In this document: positions 8,344 through 17,401 of the stretch, piece after piece | Numbering within the stretch: the stretch's first letter is position 1 | Layout of the letters: the number at the start of each line of letters is the position of its first letter | From: Comamonas resistens | GTDB taxonomy: Bacteria > Pseudomonadota > Gammaproteobacteria > Burkholderiales > Burkholderiaceae_C | Direction of reading: 5' to 3' | DNA length: 64,000 nt | Assembly: GCF_030064165.1 (NCBI RefSeq) | Contig: NZ_CP125947.1 | Span: forward strand, 4,154,001-4,218,000 | Program-made: the position numbers and the translations under genes | Notes under the pieces: generated by a model | What the model was told of the DNA's origin: nothing | Databases searched by the model: none | The model's input: only the letters and a program-made list of their open reading frames with translations

Positions 8344-9417
8344 ATGCAAGTTTTCAACTGCGAAGCCTGCGGCCATCTGATCTATTTTGAAAGCCTGCAG
8401 TGCGTGCATTGCGGTGCAGCCCAGGCCTTTTTGCCCGACCAGTTGCGCGTGGGCATACTACCCTCTGCTCAGCCCTCGGAGGCCGGCGGCATGCCCCGCT
8501 ACCGAGCCTGTGCACACCGCCACGATATCAGTCTGTGCAATTTTGCGATCGAGGCTTCCGACCCGCATACGCTGTGCGTCTCGTGCCGCCAGACGGAATG
8601 GCTGCCCGACGCAGGCAATCCGGCCAATCAGCTGCGCTGGGCCAAGATTGAAGTCGCCAAGCGCAGGCTCTATTACACGCTGGCCAAGCTGGGCCTGGAG
8701 GGGCCCAATGCCAGCACGCCCACTCATCTGCGTTTTTCATTGCTGGCGGACATTCCTGGCGCCGCGCCCATCATGACCGGCCATGCCAGCGGCATGATCA
8801 CGCTCAATGTGGTGGAGGCCGATGACGACGAGCGTGCCAAACGCCGTCTGGCGCTGCATGAACCCTATCGCACCTTGATAGGCCACCTGCGCCACGAATC
8901 CGGGCATTTCTACTGGGATCAGCTGATAGCACATAGCGCATGGCTGGAGCCGTTCAGAGCGCTGTTTGGCTACGAAGGCCATGACTACAGCCAGGCACTG
9001 AAGCAGCACTACGACAAGAACCCCTTCGATACCCAATGGAGAGAGAACTTCATCAGCGCCTACGCCACCTCCCATGCCTGGGAAGACTGGGCCGAAACCT
9101 GGGCCCACTATCTGCACATGGTGGACCTGATGGAGACGGCCGCCAGCTACCACACCTGCATCACCGTGCCCGATATTCCCAATAGAGGCCCGCAATCAAT
9201 CTGCAATCCGCTGGGCACAGAGCCTGTGGACTTTGAGCTGATGCAGAGCCAGTGGGTGCCGCTGACCTTGCTGCACAACAGCCTCAACCGCAGCCTGGGT
9301 CACGAGGATGCCTATCCGTTTGCCATCTCGGCTGCGGCCTGGAACAAGCTGCGCTTTGTGCACGACCTCATCCAGGCCAATCGTCAAAGATCAGCGGCGG
9401 CACCCACAAACCGCTGA
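8344..9417 (+). CDS. Zinc-ribbon protein with putative zinc metallopeptidase domain
   Basis: 357 residues. The N-terminus is a zinc ribbon with CEAC and CVHC pairs (residues 6-24), and there is a further CxxC near residue 78. The main domain matches the putative zinc-binding metallopeptidase family (Peptidase_Mx). It has HESGHFYW near 195, where HExxH is altered to HESGH, followed by a W-E-D-W-A-E-T-W-A-H-Y-L-H segment that would supply the third ligand. No signal peptide is seen, so it is cytoplasmic. Substrate and role are unknown. It stands alone, converging with coaD. Confidence 0.75.
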   Translation: MQVFNCEACGHLIYFESLQCVHCGAAQAFLPDQLRVGILPSAQPSEAGGMPRYRACAHRHDISLCNFAIEASDPHTLCVSCRQTEWLPDAGNPANQLRWAKIEVAKRRLYYTLAKLGLEGPNASTPTHLRFSLLADIPGAAPIMTGHASGMITLNVVEADDDERAKRRLALHEPYRTLIGHLRHESGHFYWDQLIAHSAWLEPFRALFGYEGHDYSQALKQHYDKNPFDTQWRENFISAYATSHAWEDWAETWAHYLHMVDLMETAASYHTCITVPDIPNRGPQSICNPLGTEPVDFELMQSQWVPLTLLHNSLNRSLGHEDAYPFAISAAAWNKLRFVHDLIQANRQRSAAAPTNR

Positions 9418-9453
9418 TTGCCAGGCCTTTTTTTGACCCGGCTTCTCGCAGTT

Positions 9454-9972
<519 letters not shown>

Positions 9973-10047
9973 CTAGAGTGGCATGCAACTGCTGCGACGC
10001 AGCATGAAAAGCATTATGCATGGATGCCCTTCGGCCGCTACTCCATG

Positions 10048-10092
10048 AAAAAAGAGCTGCTGACGCTCTATCTTCAAGCGTCAGCAGCTCTT
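10048..10092 (-). terminator. Terminator after rsmD, copy of the palindromic repeat family A
   Basis: 16-bp perfect stem (10052-10067 with 10077-10092), 9-nt loop, and A6 on the left, which gives U6 on the minus strand. The core AGCTGCTGACGCT recurs at other places in this window (see the family A findings). Confidence 0.9.
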
Positions 10093-10107
10093 ATATCAGT
10101 AGCAGAC

Positions 10108-10806
10108 TTACTGTTTCTTCAGCAGATGCGCGTGCACTGCACCGGCCTTGAGGTAGCGGTGCAGCTCCAGCCCCAGCTCCAGGCAGCGTTCCTCGGACCA
10201 GGCCTCCGGTGCCTCCAGATAGATATAGCCGCCCTCGTTGAGCGCACTCATTGCAGCTTTCACCGCAGGCTCGAACAGATCCGCCTGCTCGAACGGAGGG
10301 TCGAGCAGGATCAGATCCTGGCCCGTCACGGTCTTCAGGCAGCTCAGCGCATCGCCGCGCTGGATCTTGAGCATCCTGGCATCCAACTTTTGCTGCAGAC
10401 GCTGCAGCTGCTGCACCAGGGCTGCATCCTGCTCGTTCATGATGACACTGGTGGCCCCACGCGACGCGGCTTCCAGGCCCAAAGCACCCGTGCCGCTGAA
10501 GGCATCAAGCACCTTCCAGTTGGTCAGATCCTGGCCCAGCCAGTTGAACAAGGTTTCGCGCACACGGTCTGGCGTAGGGCGCAGGCCCGGTTTCTGGGCC
10601 ACGGCCAGACGCGTACGGCGCCACTGCCCGCCGATGATGCGGATCTCGCCCGCACCGGTGGCTGCCCCAGCGGCAGCAGGCTTGGCGCCGGCCCGGCCGG
10701 GCCTGGCCGCCGCCGACTCCTGCGCCTTGCGCTCGGCCTCGTGAATCATCTTGTCCAGCGCCTTGCGGCCTGCGGGGGTATGCAGCTTGATGGCACTGCG
10801 GCTCAT
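10108..10806 (-). CDS. rsmD: 16S rRNA (guanine(966)-N(2))-methyltransferase
   Basis: 232 residues. An Ala-rich, probably flexible N-terminal extension of about 50 residues precedes the usual domain. The domain begins IRIIGGQWRRTRL and includes the RPTPDRVRETLFNWL signature. The SAM-binding motif is DAFSGTGALGLEAASRGA and the catalytic motif is LLDPPFE (the NPPY-type motif as DPPF). It methylates G966 of 16S rRNA on 30S subunits. The start overlaps the stop of the upstream M16 gene by ATGA, so translation is probably coupled. Confidence 0.95.
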   Translation of the reverse strand: MSRSAIKLHTPAGRKALDKMIHEAERKAQESAAARPGRAGAKPAAAGAATGAGEIRIIGGQWRRTRLAVAQKPGLRPTPDRVRETLFNWLGQDLTNWKVLDAFSGTGALGLEAASRGATSVIMNEQDAALVQQLQRLQQKLDARMLKIQRGDALSCLKTVTGQDLILLDPPFEQADLFEPAVKAAMSALNEGGYIYLEAPEAWSEERCLELGLELHRYLKAGAVHAHLLKKQ

Positions 10807-12155
10807 GGTTTAGCTCCCAAAGTCACGGTCACCATGCGCTCGGGTTGCACCATGCGCTGCATGGCATCCTTCACGTCCTTGGTGGTCAGAGCCTGAACGC
10901 GGTCGGTCCAGTGCTCCAGATAGTCGAGTGGCAAGCCGTTCCAGGCAATATTGGCCACATTGCCCAGCAGCTTGCGGTTGCTGTCGATGCGCAGCGCAAA
11001 GCCGCCAATCAGGTTGTCCTTGGCCGCCTTGAGTTCCTTCTCGGTCGGGCCTTCGGCAATGAATTTGCGCAGCACATCCTGCGAGACCTTGAGTGCCTCG
11101 GCCGCCTGGTCGGGACGGGTCTGCAGACCGATCACGAAAGCACCTCGATCCAGGCCAGGCGAAAAATCGCTGGAAACACCATAGGTCAGGCCGCGCTTTT
11201 CACGCACCTCTTCCATCAGGCGCGAGGTAAAGCCTCCACCGCCCAGGATGTGGTTGCCCAGCATCACGGCCAGGAAATCGGGGCTGTTGCGGGCGATGCC
11301 GGGCTGGCCAATGATGACCTGGGCCTGAGCCGATTCGAACGGGATGTTCTCGACCTTGGCTTCCTTCAGATCCTGCACCTTGGCCACCTCGGGCAGCGGC
11401 GGGCAATCATTGCCGTTGGCGGCCTGCAGCGGGCCCAGCAGCTGCTTGACCATGGTGTCGGCCTGCTGGCGGCTCACCGCCCCCACCACGCTGACCTTGG
11501 CACGGCAGGCCGCGATCAGCTTGCGGTGAAAGTCCTGCATGGCCGAGATATCGATTTTTGCCAGGCTGTCCACCGTGGTCTGGTAGCCATAGGGCGAGCT
11601 GCCGAAGACACCGGCACGGAAAGCCTTGGAGGCCACGGTGCCGGGGCGGGTGTCGGCTTCCTTGATGGACGCCGCCCAGCGCTCGCGGTCGCGCTGCCAT
11701 ACGGCCTCGGGCCAGCTGGGTGTGGCCAGCTGACGCGCAGCCAGGGCCACGGCTTTTTGCAACAGATCGGGCTGTGTCAGCGAACGCAGTCCATAGGTAA
11801 AGCTGTCCCGGCCTGCGCTGGCGCCAAAGCTGGCGCCCAGATCGGCCCAGGCCTGGCCCAGTCCATTTTCATCAAGCCCAGGTGCATCACCAGCGGCCTT
11901 GATGCCCTTGGACGCCATCATGGCCACAGCGGCGGCCAGGCCAGCCTTGCCCTCAGGATCACGGCGGCTGCCCGCATCAAAGTCCAGCTGCACATCCACC
12001 ATGGGAATGCCAGGACTTTGCACCAGCCAGACCTGGGCGCCGCTGGGCTGGGTCCAGTGTTCAATCGGCAGCAAAGCCCAGGCAGACTGGGTTAAAAATC
12101 CTAATCCAGCGCTTGCTACAAAAGCGCTAGCGGCTATCTTTTTCATAGTTTTCAT
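10803..12155 (-). CDS. M16 peptidase family protein without the HxxEH zinc motif
   Basis: 450 residues with a signal peptide (about 1-28, MKKIAASAFVASAGLGFL region), so periplasmic. The fold is that of an M16 (pitrilysin/insulinase) peptidase, with the second-half RGLTYGVSSDFSPGLDRG signature. At the place where M16 enzymes have HxxEH, this one reads GKAGLAAAVAMMASKG, so the metal site is absent. It is probably the non-catalytic partner of the active M16 protein encoded just upstream, as in mitochondrial-type heterodimers. GAGG precedes the ATG at 12155; a second ATG at 12146 is part of a repeat. It is translationally coupled to rsmD. Confidence 0.88.
   Translation of the reverse strand: MKTMKKIAASAFVASAGLGFLTQSAWALLPIEHWTQPSGAQVWLVQSPGIPMVDVQLDFDAGSRRDPEGKAGLAAAVAMMASKGIKAAGDAPGLDENGLGQAWADLGASFGASAGRDSFTYGLRSLTQPDLLQKAVALAARQLATPSWPEAVWQRDRERWAASIKEADTRPGTVASKAFRAGVFGSSPYGYQTTVDSLAKIDISAMQDFHRKLIAACRAKVSVVGAVSRQQADTMVKQLLGPLQAANGNDCPPLPEVAKVQDLKEAKVENIPFESAQAQVIIGQPGIARNSPDFLAVMLGNHILGGGGFTSRLMEEVREKRGLTYGVSSDFSPGLDRGAFVIGLQTRPDQAAEALKVSQDVLRKFIAEGPTEKELKAAKDNLIGGFALRIDSNRKLLGNVANIAWNGLPLDYLEHWTDRVQALTTKDVKDAMQRMVQPERMVTVTLGAKP
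12106..12146 (-). repeat. Family A palindromic repeat inside a signal-peptide coding region
   Basis: Arms AGCGCTT (12108-12114) and AAGCGCT (12122-12128) with a 7-nt loop. On the minus strand it begins ATGAAAAAGATAGCCGCTAG. This resembles the terminator copies at 10048 and 21420, which begin ATGAAAAAAG(AG)CTGCTG. Here the sequence is read as codons of the M16 signal peptide. Confidence 0.6.
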
Positions 12156-12236
12156 AAGGTGTAACCTCAAGATTGCGCAGCGCCACACACTGTGCGCAAT
12201 GCACAAAACTGCCGCACTTCAAGCGAAGGACAGCGA

Positions 12237-12330
12237 GCAAGGGCCGCCCCGCAGCAAAGCTGTCGTCTCCCTCCCTTAGCACGAAGTGCGTAGAGAGAGG
12301 AGGAAGGCGCGAAACGACTCAGGGGGTGCA
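12237..12330 (-). repeat. Family B post-stop repeat, copy 1
   Basis: On the minus strand it starts GCACCCCCTGAGTCG, directly after the stop codon of the catalytic M16 gene. It then runs through CGCGCCTTCC and a hairpin and ends GACGAC...GCGGGGCGGCCCTTGC. Three other copies (31206, 56486, 58251) share these blocks in the same order. Confidence 0.8.
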
Positions 12331-13797
12331 TCAATGTACCGATCCACCGGTATCCGCCTTGCCCGACATGGGACGGGCCTTGCTGCCCTCGGGCAAAGGC
12401 TGGGGCACCAGCGTGCCGACAGTCAGTTGGTCGTCGCCAAAATACTTGGCCGCCACAGCCTTGACGTCGTCCGAGCTGATCTTTTTCAGCTCGGCCAGCA
12501 GCTTGTCCTCTGCATCCAGCGGCATGCCCTGAATCCAGTAATTGCCCAGGTTCTGCGCCTGACCCATGACGGAATCGCGCTCATAGACGTTGGAAGCCAT
12601 CCACTGCGTCTTCACACGCTCCAGCTCGTCGGTCTGCACACCTTCCTGAGCAATCTTCTGAATCTGGGCACGCAGGGCAGCTTCCACATCGGCAGCCGTC
12701 CGGCCCTTGGCGGGTACACCCGTCAGCATGAACAGACTGGGACCACGGCCCATGATGGAGGCCGAGCTGCCCGCGCTATCGGCCACGCGACCATTGGCCT
12801 GGCCTTCGCCCTGCACCAGAGCGCGCTCCAGGCGCGCGCCGTCATAGCCGTCCAGCACGGCCGACAGCACCAGCAGCGCCAGTGCATCCTTGTCGTCGGC
12901 CTGCAGCTTCTCCACATGGTTCAGCGTCGGCACGCGATAGGCCATGGCGATAAAAGCCTGCTCGGCCGGCTGCTTGACCTCGATGCGACGCACGCCGATC
13001 TGCTTGGGCTCGATCTGGGGCTTGCGCTCGGGCACGGCGCGGGCGGGAATGCTGCCGTAGTATTTTTCGGCCCAGGCACGCACCTGGGCCACGCTCACAT
13101 CGCCGACCACCACCACGGCGGCATTGGCGGGCACATACCAGCGCTTGTGGAAGTCACGCACATCGGCAGGCTTCATGGAATCCAGATCGCTCATCCAGCC
13201 CACCACGGGGTGATGGTAGGGCGAGGCCATAAAGGTGGCCGCCGTCAATTGCTCCATCAGCACGGCACGTGGCTGGTCGTCGGTGCGCATGCGGCGCTCT
13301 TCCTTGATGACCTCGATTTCCTTCTTGAACTCGGCGTCGGGCCACTGGTTGTTGGCGAAGCGGTCCGACTCCAGCTTCATCACGTCCTCGAGACGGCTGG
13401 ACGGAATCTGCTGGTAATAGCCGGTGTAGTCACGCCAGGTGAAGGCATTTTCCTGACCGCCCAGCGCTGCCACACGGCGCGAGAAATCACCGGGTTTGAC
13501 GGTCTTGGAGCCCTTGAACATCATGTGCTCCAGCGCGTGGGCCACGCCGGTGACGCCATTGATTTCGTCCATGGAGCCCACACGTACCCAGACCATGTGC
13601 ACGGCCGTGGGCGCGCGCCGGTCTGGCTGCACAATCAGCTGCATGCCGTTCTTCAGTGTGAACTGCTGCACGGCAGGCGCAGCCTCGGCAGCTTGGGCAG
13701 GCACAGGTTGGGACGATGCGCCCGGCGCAGCCAAGGCTGCCCCAGCGCTCAAACAGGCCATTAAGCCCAGTACAGGGAGTGCGCGTACATGTTTCAT
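12331..13797 (-). CDS. M16 zinc peptidase, catalytically complete
   Basis: 488 residues. Signal peptide (about 1-23, ending ALAAPG), so exported. The inverted zinc motif HALEH (HxxEH), with M and F after it, lies about residue 93. The distal Glu is expected in the ENAFTWRDYTGYYQ block. The fold is the two-domain M16B type. It and the following motif-less M16 protein are about equal in length and adjacent, so they probably form an active/inactive pair in the periplasm. The start codon at 13797 is 28 bp from the divergent ftsY start, so the promoters must overlap. Confidence 0.9.
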   Translation of the reverse strand: MKHVRALPVLGLMACLSAGAALAAPGASSQPVPAQAAEAAPAVQQFTLKNGMQLIVQPDRRAPTAVHMVWVRVGSMDEINGVTGVAHALEHMMFKGSKTVKPGDFSRRVAALGGQENAFTWRDYTGYYQQIPSSRLEDVMKLESDRFANNQWPDAEFKKEIEVIKEERRMRTDDQPRAVLMEQLTAATFMASPYHHPVVGWMSDLDSMKPADVRDFHKRWYVPANAAVVVVGDVSVAQVRAWAEKYYGSIPARAVPERKPQIEPKQIGVRRIEVKQPAEQAFIAMAYRVPTLNHVEKLQADDKDALALLVLSAVLDGYDGARLERALVQGEGQANGRVADSAGSSASIMGRGPSLFMLTGVPAKGRTAADVEAALRAQIQKIAQEGVQTDELERVKTQWMASNVYERDSVMGQAQNLGNYWIQGMPLDAEDKLLAELKKISSDDVKAVAAKYFGDDQLTVGTLVPQPLPEGSKARPMSGKADTGGSVH

Positions 13798-13825
13798 AGA
13801 ATGATGTGATTCTAAAAACCCGCCA

Positions 13826-14992
13826 ATGTTCAGTTTTTTCAAGAAAAAGCCCAATCCACCCGATGTGGTGGACACCACGCCCGCAGCCGAGACAGCTGCG
13901 GCGCCCGCTCCTGCTGTCCCGGCCAGGCCGGAGCCACAGGATACGCCTGCAACGCCTGCCGAAAATGGCAGCAGCTCATGGTGGCGCAAGCCTTTTGGGG
14001 GCGGTTCGGCTGCCAAGCATACCGAAAGCCAGCCAGCCACTCAGGATTTTGTAGCAGTCCCCGAGCCTACCGCAAAGCCGGAAGCGGAAAACAACCGCCA
14101 AAGCTGGATGGAGCGCCTCAAGGCCGGCCTGCGCAAGACCGGCTCCAGCATCGCCACCGTCTTCACCGGCACACAGATCAACGACGCACTTTATGAAGAG
14201 CTGGAAGATGCGCTGCTGATGGCCGACACCGGCGTCAAGGCCACCGAGCATCTGCTGGCCGACCTCAAGCGCCGCGTCAAGGAGACCAAGACCACCGAGC
14301 CCGCCGCCGTCAAGGCGCTGCTGGCCGATGCCCTGGCCGACCTGCTCCAGCCGCTGGAAAAGCCGCTGACGATTGGCGAACACCAGCCCACCGTCATCAT
14401 GGTGGCCGGCGTCAACGGCGCGGGCAAGACCACGTCGATCGGCAAGCTGACCAAGCATCTGGCCGACAGCGGTCAGACCGTGCTGCTGGCCGCGGCCGAC
14501 ACCTTCCGCGCCGCCGCGCGCGAGCAGCTGGGCGTCTGGGCCAACCGCAACACCGTGGAGATCATCAGCCAGGAAGGCGGCGACCCCGCAGCCGTGAGCT
14601 TCGATGCCGTCTCCGCCGGCAAGGCCCGCAAGAAGGACGTGGTGCTGGTCGATACCGCAGGCCGCCTGCCCACGCAGCTGCACCTGATGGAAGAGCTCAG
14701 GAAGATCAAGCGCGTGGTGAGCAAGGCCGACGGCACGGCGCCGCACGAGGTGCTGCTGGTCATCGACGGCAACACCGGCCAGAACGCCCTGACCCAGGTG
14801 CGCGCCTTCGACGACGCACTGCAGCTGACAGGTCTGGTGGTCACCAAGCTCGACGGCACGGCCAAGGGCGGCGTGCTGGCGGCCATCGCGCAGGAGCGCC
14901 CCATTCCCGTCTATTTCATCGGCGTGGGCGAGAAGATCGAAGACCTGGAAACCTTCAGTGCCAAGGAATTTGCCCAGGCGCTGCTGTCCTGA
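13826..14992 (+). CDS. ftsY: Signal recognition particle receptor FtsY
   Basis: 388 residues. An acidic, Pro/Ala-rich A domain (1-75 or so) is followed by the NG GTPase domain. The domain shows the P-loop GVNGAGKTTSIGKL (about 193), DTFRAAAREQL, DTAGRLPTQ and TKLDGTAKGG. It docks the SRP-ribosome complex at the inner membrane for co-translational insertion. The N-terminal MFSFFKKK is a short amphipathic membrane-binding start. It is divergent from the M16 pair, an arrangement common in betaproteobacteria, and ends with a strong terminator. Confidence 0.97.
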   Translation: MFSFFKKKPNPPDVVDTTPAAETAAAPAPAVPARPEPQDTPATPAENGSSSWWRKPFGGGSAAKHTESQPATQDFVAVPEPTAKPEAENNRQSWMERLKAGLRKTGSSIATVFTGTQINDALYEELEDALLMADTGVKATEHLLADLKRRVKETKTTEPAAVKALLADALADLLQPLEKPLTIGEHQPTVIMVAGVNGAGKTTSIGKLTKHLADSGQTVLLAAADTFRAAAREQLGVWANRNTVEIISQEGGDPAAVSFDAVSAGKARKKDVVLVDTAGRLPTQLHLMEELRKIKRVVSKADGTAPHEVLLVIDGNTGQNALTQVRAFDDALQLTGLVVTKLDGTAKGGVLAAIAQERPIPVYFIGVGEKIEDLETFSAKEFAQALLS

Positions 14993-15007
14993 TCTGCTAC
15001 TCAAGCC

Positions 15008-15054
15008 ATAGCTGCCAGCGCTGGATTTTTCAGGAATTCAGGCGCTTTCAGCCC
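15008..15054. repeat. Degenerate family A palindrome after ftsY
   Basis: Left arm ATAGCTGCCAGCGCT and a weakened right arm AGGCGCTTTCAGC, with a longer spacer than other copies. It lies just after the ftsY stop and before the true terminator. Confidence 0.4.
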
Positions 15055-15065
15055 TAGAACCTATC

Positions 15066-15093
15066 AAAGGAGCGCGCAAGGCGCTCCTTTTTT
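15066..15093 (+). terminator. Rho-independent terminator of ftsY
   Basis: 10-bp stem (15066-15075 with 15081-15090), 5-nt loop, six T in total at the 3' side. Confidence 0.93.
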
Positions 15094-15172
15094 ATTGCCG
15101 GGCCGCCCCAAGATAAAAGCGCCGGGGCCGCCTAGGTCCTCCCGGAGGGAGAGCGTGGGATGCCATTTTTAT

Positions 15173-15532
15173 TCAGGCCTGCAATTGCTGTTTGAGCCAT
15201 TTGCCGTAATCGCTCAGGCAGAGTTCGGTACGCATGGTGATTTGCGGCACCTCGTAGCCATGCTGCTTGCGCAGGAGTCCGGTCAGCCGCGTCAGGACTT
15301 CGGGCAGGGTCTTGCAGACCAGCCGCCATTCGGGCGTGGCCTGCAGCACGCCATCCCATTCATAGTAGGAGGTGATGCTTTCCGTCTGCACGCAGGCCGC
15401 CACGCGGGCGGCAACCAGTGCACGGGCCAGATCATCGGCGTCAGCCGCATGGGCCACCGTGGTTGTCACCACGCACAGCGTGGTCCACTGGCTGTCCTGG
15501 AGAGGGTCTTTGGAGCGCATTGTGGAGATCAT
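15173..15532 (-). CDS. cutA: Divalent-cation tolerance protein CutA
   Basis: 119 residues; the family is about 105-115. The CutA1 fold has the signatures VAACVQTESITSYYEWDG and the C-terminal YEVPQITMRTELCLSDYGKWL. It forms very stable trimers in the cytoplasm and has been linked to copper tolerance, but the molecular role is unclear. The start may instead be the Met at residue 5. It is the last of four minus-strand genes that could be one unit with panE, the aldolase homologue and marR; the gap to panE is 66 bp. Confidence 0.93.
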   Translation of the reverse strand: MISTMRSKDPLQDSQWTTLCVVTTTVAHAADADDLARALVAARVAACVQTESITSYYEWDGVLQATPEWRLVCKTLPEVLTRLTGLLRKQHGYEVPQITMRTELCLSDYGKWLKQQLQA

Positions 15533-15598
15533 GGGCGATCAGTCTAGGTCAGTGCGCTCCGGAGCATCCAAGCCTTATCCCGCAACGGTGCAGGATTT

Positions 15599-16603
15599 TC
15601 ATGCCGGATACAGACCCAGCTGCCGGGCTCGCAGCCTGGCCAGCCCCAGCAGGGCATCGGTGGACGGCGTGGCCACGCCGCACAGAACGCCCATCTCGCG
15701 CACCGCGCCCACCAGGGCATCCAGCTCCACGGGCTTGCCCGCTTCCACATCCTGCAGCATGGAGGTCTTGAAGCTGCCCAGCTTGAGCGTGACCTGATGC
15801 CTGTCCTGCGGCGTATCGGCAATCGGCAAACCGATGCGGGCACCGATTTCCTTGGCCTCCAGCATGACCGAGGTGATGAAGCCGCGCACCAGCTCATCCC
15901 CCAGAATCTTGTCCGTGGTCGCACCCGTGATGGCACTGACCGGGTTCATGGTCATATTGCCCCAGAGCTTGTACCAGGCATCGCGCTGGATATTGTCCGA
16001 GACCTTGACCTCCAGACCGCCTGCACGCAGCAGCTCGGCCAGCGCCAGCAAGCGCTCGGTGGACGCATCTCCGGGCAGCGCCGTGGGCTCGCCCACGATG
16101 ATGCTGTTGCCGAAATGGCGGCGCACCACGCCGGGCGCATCGAGAGAGCAGCTGGCATGGACCACCGAACCTATCACCTGTGTGGTAGGTATGGCCTGGG
16201 CGATCTCGCCCTGCGGGTCCACGGTCTTGAGCTGCAGGCCACGCAGGCTGGCGTCCACCCCACCGGCCAGAAACCACCAGGGCACGCCGTTCATGGCCGT
16301 GAGCACTAGCGTCTGCGGGCCGATCAGCGGCGCAATGCGCCGCGCCACCTCGGGCATGGCTGGAGCCTTGACGGCGATCACCACCACATCCTGCACGCCC
16401 AGTGCGGCCGGGTCCTCTTCGGCCCTCAGCGCCACGGTTTCGCGCATATCGCCGTGCACCAGCGTCAGGCCCTGGCTGCGCAATGCGGCCAGCGTTTCGC
16501 CGCGTGCCACGGCAGCAAGTTCGCAACCCGCCTTGGCCAGAGCCACACCCAGCCAGCCGCCAATGGCGCCGGCACCGTAGATACATGCTTTTTTCAGAGT
16601 CAT
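15599..16603 (-). CDS. panE: 2-dehydropantoate 2-reductase family protein
   Basis: 334 residues. The Rossmann NADP motif IYGAGAIGGWLGVALAKAG is at the N-terminus. The ApbA/PanE core includes VKAPAMPEVA, the NGVPWW block and the catalytic-Lys region in the NIQRDAWYKLWGNMTMNPVS stretch. Canonical members reduce ketopantoate to pantoate for pantothenate synthesis. Because it is one base away from a class II aldolase homologue under a MarR regulator, it may instead serve a catabolic pathway (inference). The symbol reflects family, not proven role. Confidence 0.82.
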   Translation of the reverse strand: MTLKKACIYGAGAIGGWLGVALAKAGCELAAVARGETLAALRSQGLTLVHGDMRETVALRAEEDPAALGVQDVVVIAVKAPAMPEVARRIAPLIGPQTLVLTAMNGVPWWFLAGGVDASLRGLQLKTVDPQGEIAQAIPTTQVIGSVVHASCSLDAPGVVRRHFGNSIIVGEPTALPGDASTERLLALAELLRAGGLEVKVSDNIQRDAWYKLWGNMTMNPVSAITGATTDKILGDELVRGFITSVMLEAKEIGARIGLPIADTPQDRHQVTLKLGSFKTSMLQDVEAGKPVELDALVGAVREMGVLCGVATPSTDALLGLARLRARQLGLYPA

Positions 16604-16604
16604 T

Positions 16605-17357
16605 TCACAGATCCAGATAGCTGCTGTCGATGCGGTTCACACGCCGCACCAGATGGTCGAACACATCGCGCGGGCCGCCATGGTCGTCGTTGAAGGTCAG
16701 GGAGTCGGCGTTGCAGCGCGCTGCCGTAGCCTCGTCAATCATGCGCGGCGCGCCCATGGAGAGCGTGGCCAGCTGTACCTCGCAGGCGCGCTGCAGCGCC
16801 CACAACACGGCCAGGGCCTGAGGCAGGCTGCTGCCCCAGCTCAGCAGGCCATGGTTGCGCAGAATCACGGCCTTGCGCCCGCCCATGCTCTGCAGCAGCC
16901 GGGGCCCCTCATCGGCATGAATGGTAATGCCCTCGAAGTCGTGGTAGGCCACCATGCCGTGCAGCTGCGCGCTGTAGAAATTGCTCTGGCTCAGCCCGTC
17001 CTGCAGACAGGCCACGCCCATGCCAGCCGTGGTGTGGGTGTGCATCACGCAATGCGCACCCTCCAGCCCGTCATGGATGGCGGCGTGCACCACAAAGCCC
17101 GCAGGGTTGACCGGATGGTCCGAATGCCCGACCACCTCGCCGCGCACATTGATGCGCACCAGATTGCTGGCCGTGACCTCGCTGTAGTGCAGGCGGAAGG
17201 GGTTGATCAGAAACTGCTTTTCCCCGCCGGTCACGCTGTCCGGCAGGCGCACGGTGATGTGGTTGTAGATCAGCTCGTCCCAGCCCAGCATGGCAAAGAT
17301 GCGGTAGCAGGCCGCCAGCTCGCGACGGGCAGCAATTTCATCGGGGTGCATGTGCAA
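16605..17357 (-). CDS. Class II aldolase/adducin family protein
   Basis: 250 residues. The fold signature is present: YNHITVRLPD, the metal-binding HTHTTAGMGVACL and the later RNHGLLSWG. Bacterial members include fuculose-phosphate aldolases, ribulose-phosphate epimerases and decarboxylase-like enzymes; the substrate cannot be assigned. The His-x-His metal site is intact, so it should be active. It lies 1 bp before the panE homologue and 44 bp after marR, all on one strand, so it is probably regulated by that MarR protein. Confidence 0.85.
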   Translation of the reverse strand: MHMHPDEIAARRELAACYRIFAMLGWDELIYNHITVRLPDSVTGGEKQFLINPFRLHYSEVTASNLVRINVRGEVVGHSDHPVNPAGFVVHAAIHDGLEGAHCVMHTHTTAGMGVACLQDGLSQSNFYSAQLHGMVAYHDFEGITIHADEGPRLLQSMGGRKAVILRNHGLLSWGSSLPQALAVLWALQRACEVQLATLSMGAPRMIDEATAARCNADSLTFNDDHGGPRDVFDHLVRRVNRIDSSYLDL

Positions 17358-17401
17358 ATCTCCGTGGTTTCATGAAAAAGAGAGCATTCAGCGCTTGATG
17401 G

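Noticed and set aside
16605-16630. GATAGCTGCTGTCGATG at the end of the aldolase gene as another family A repeat
   Set aside because: Only one arm, no inverted partner, and the bases are explained by conserved coding sequence.
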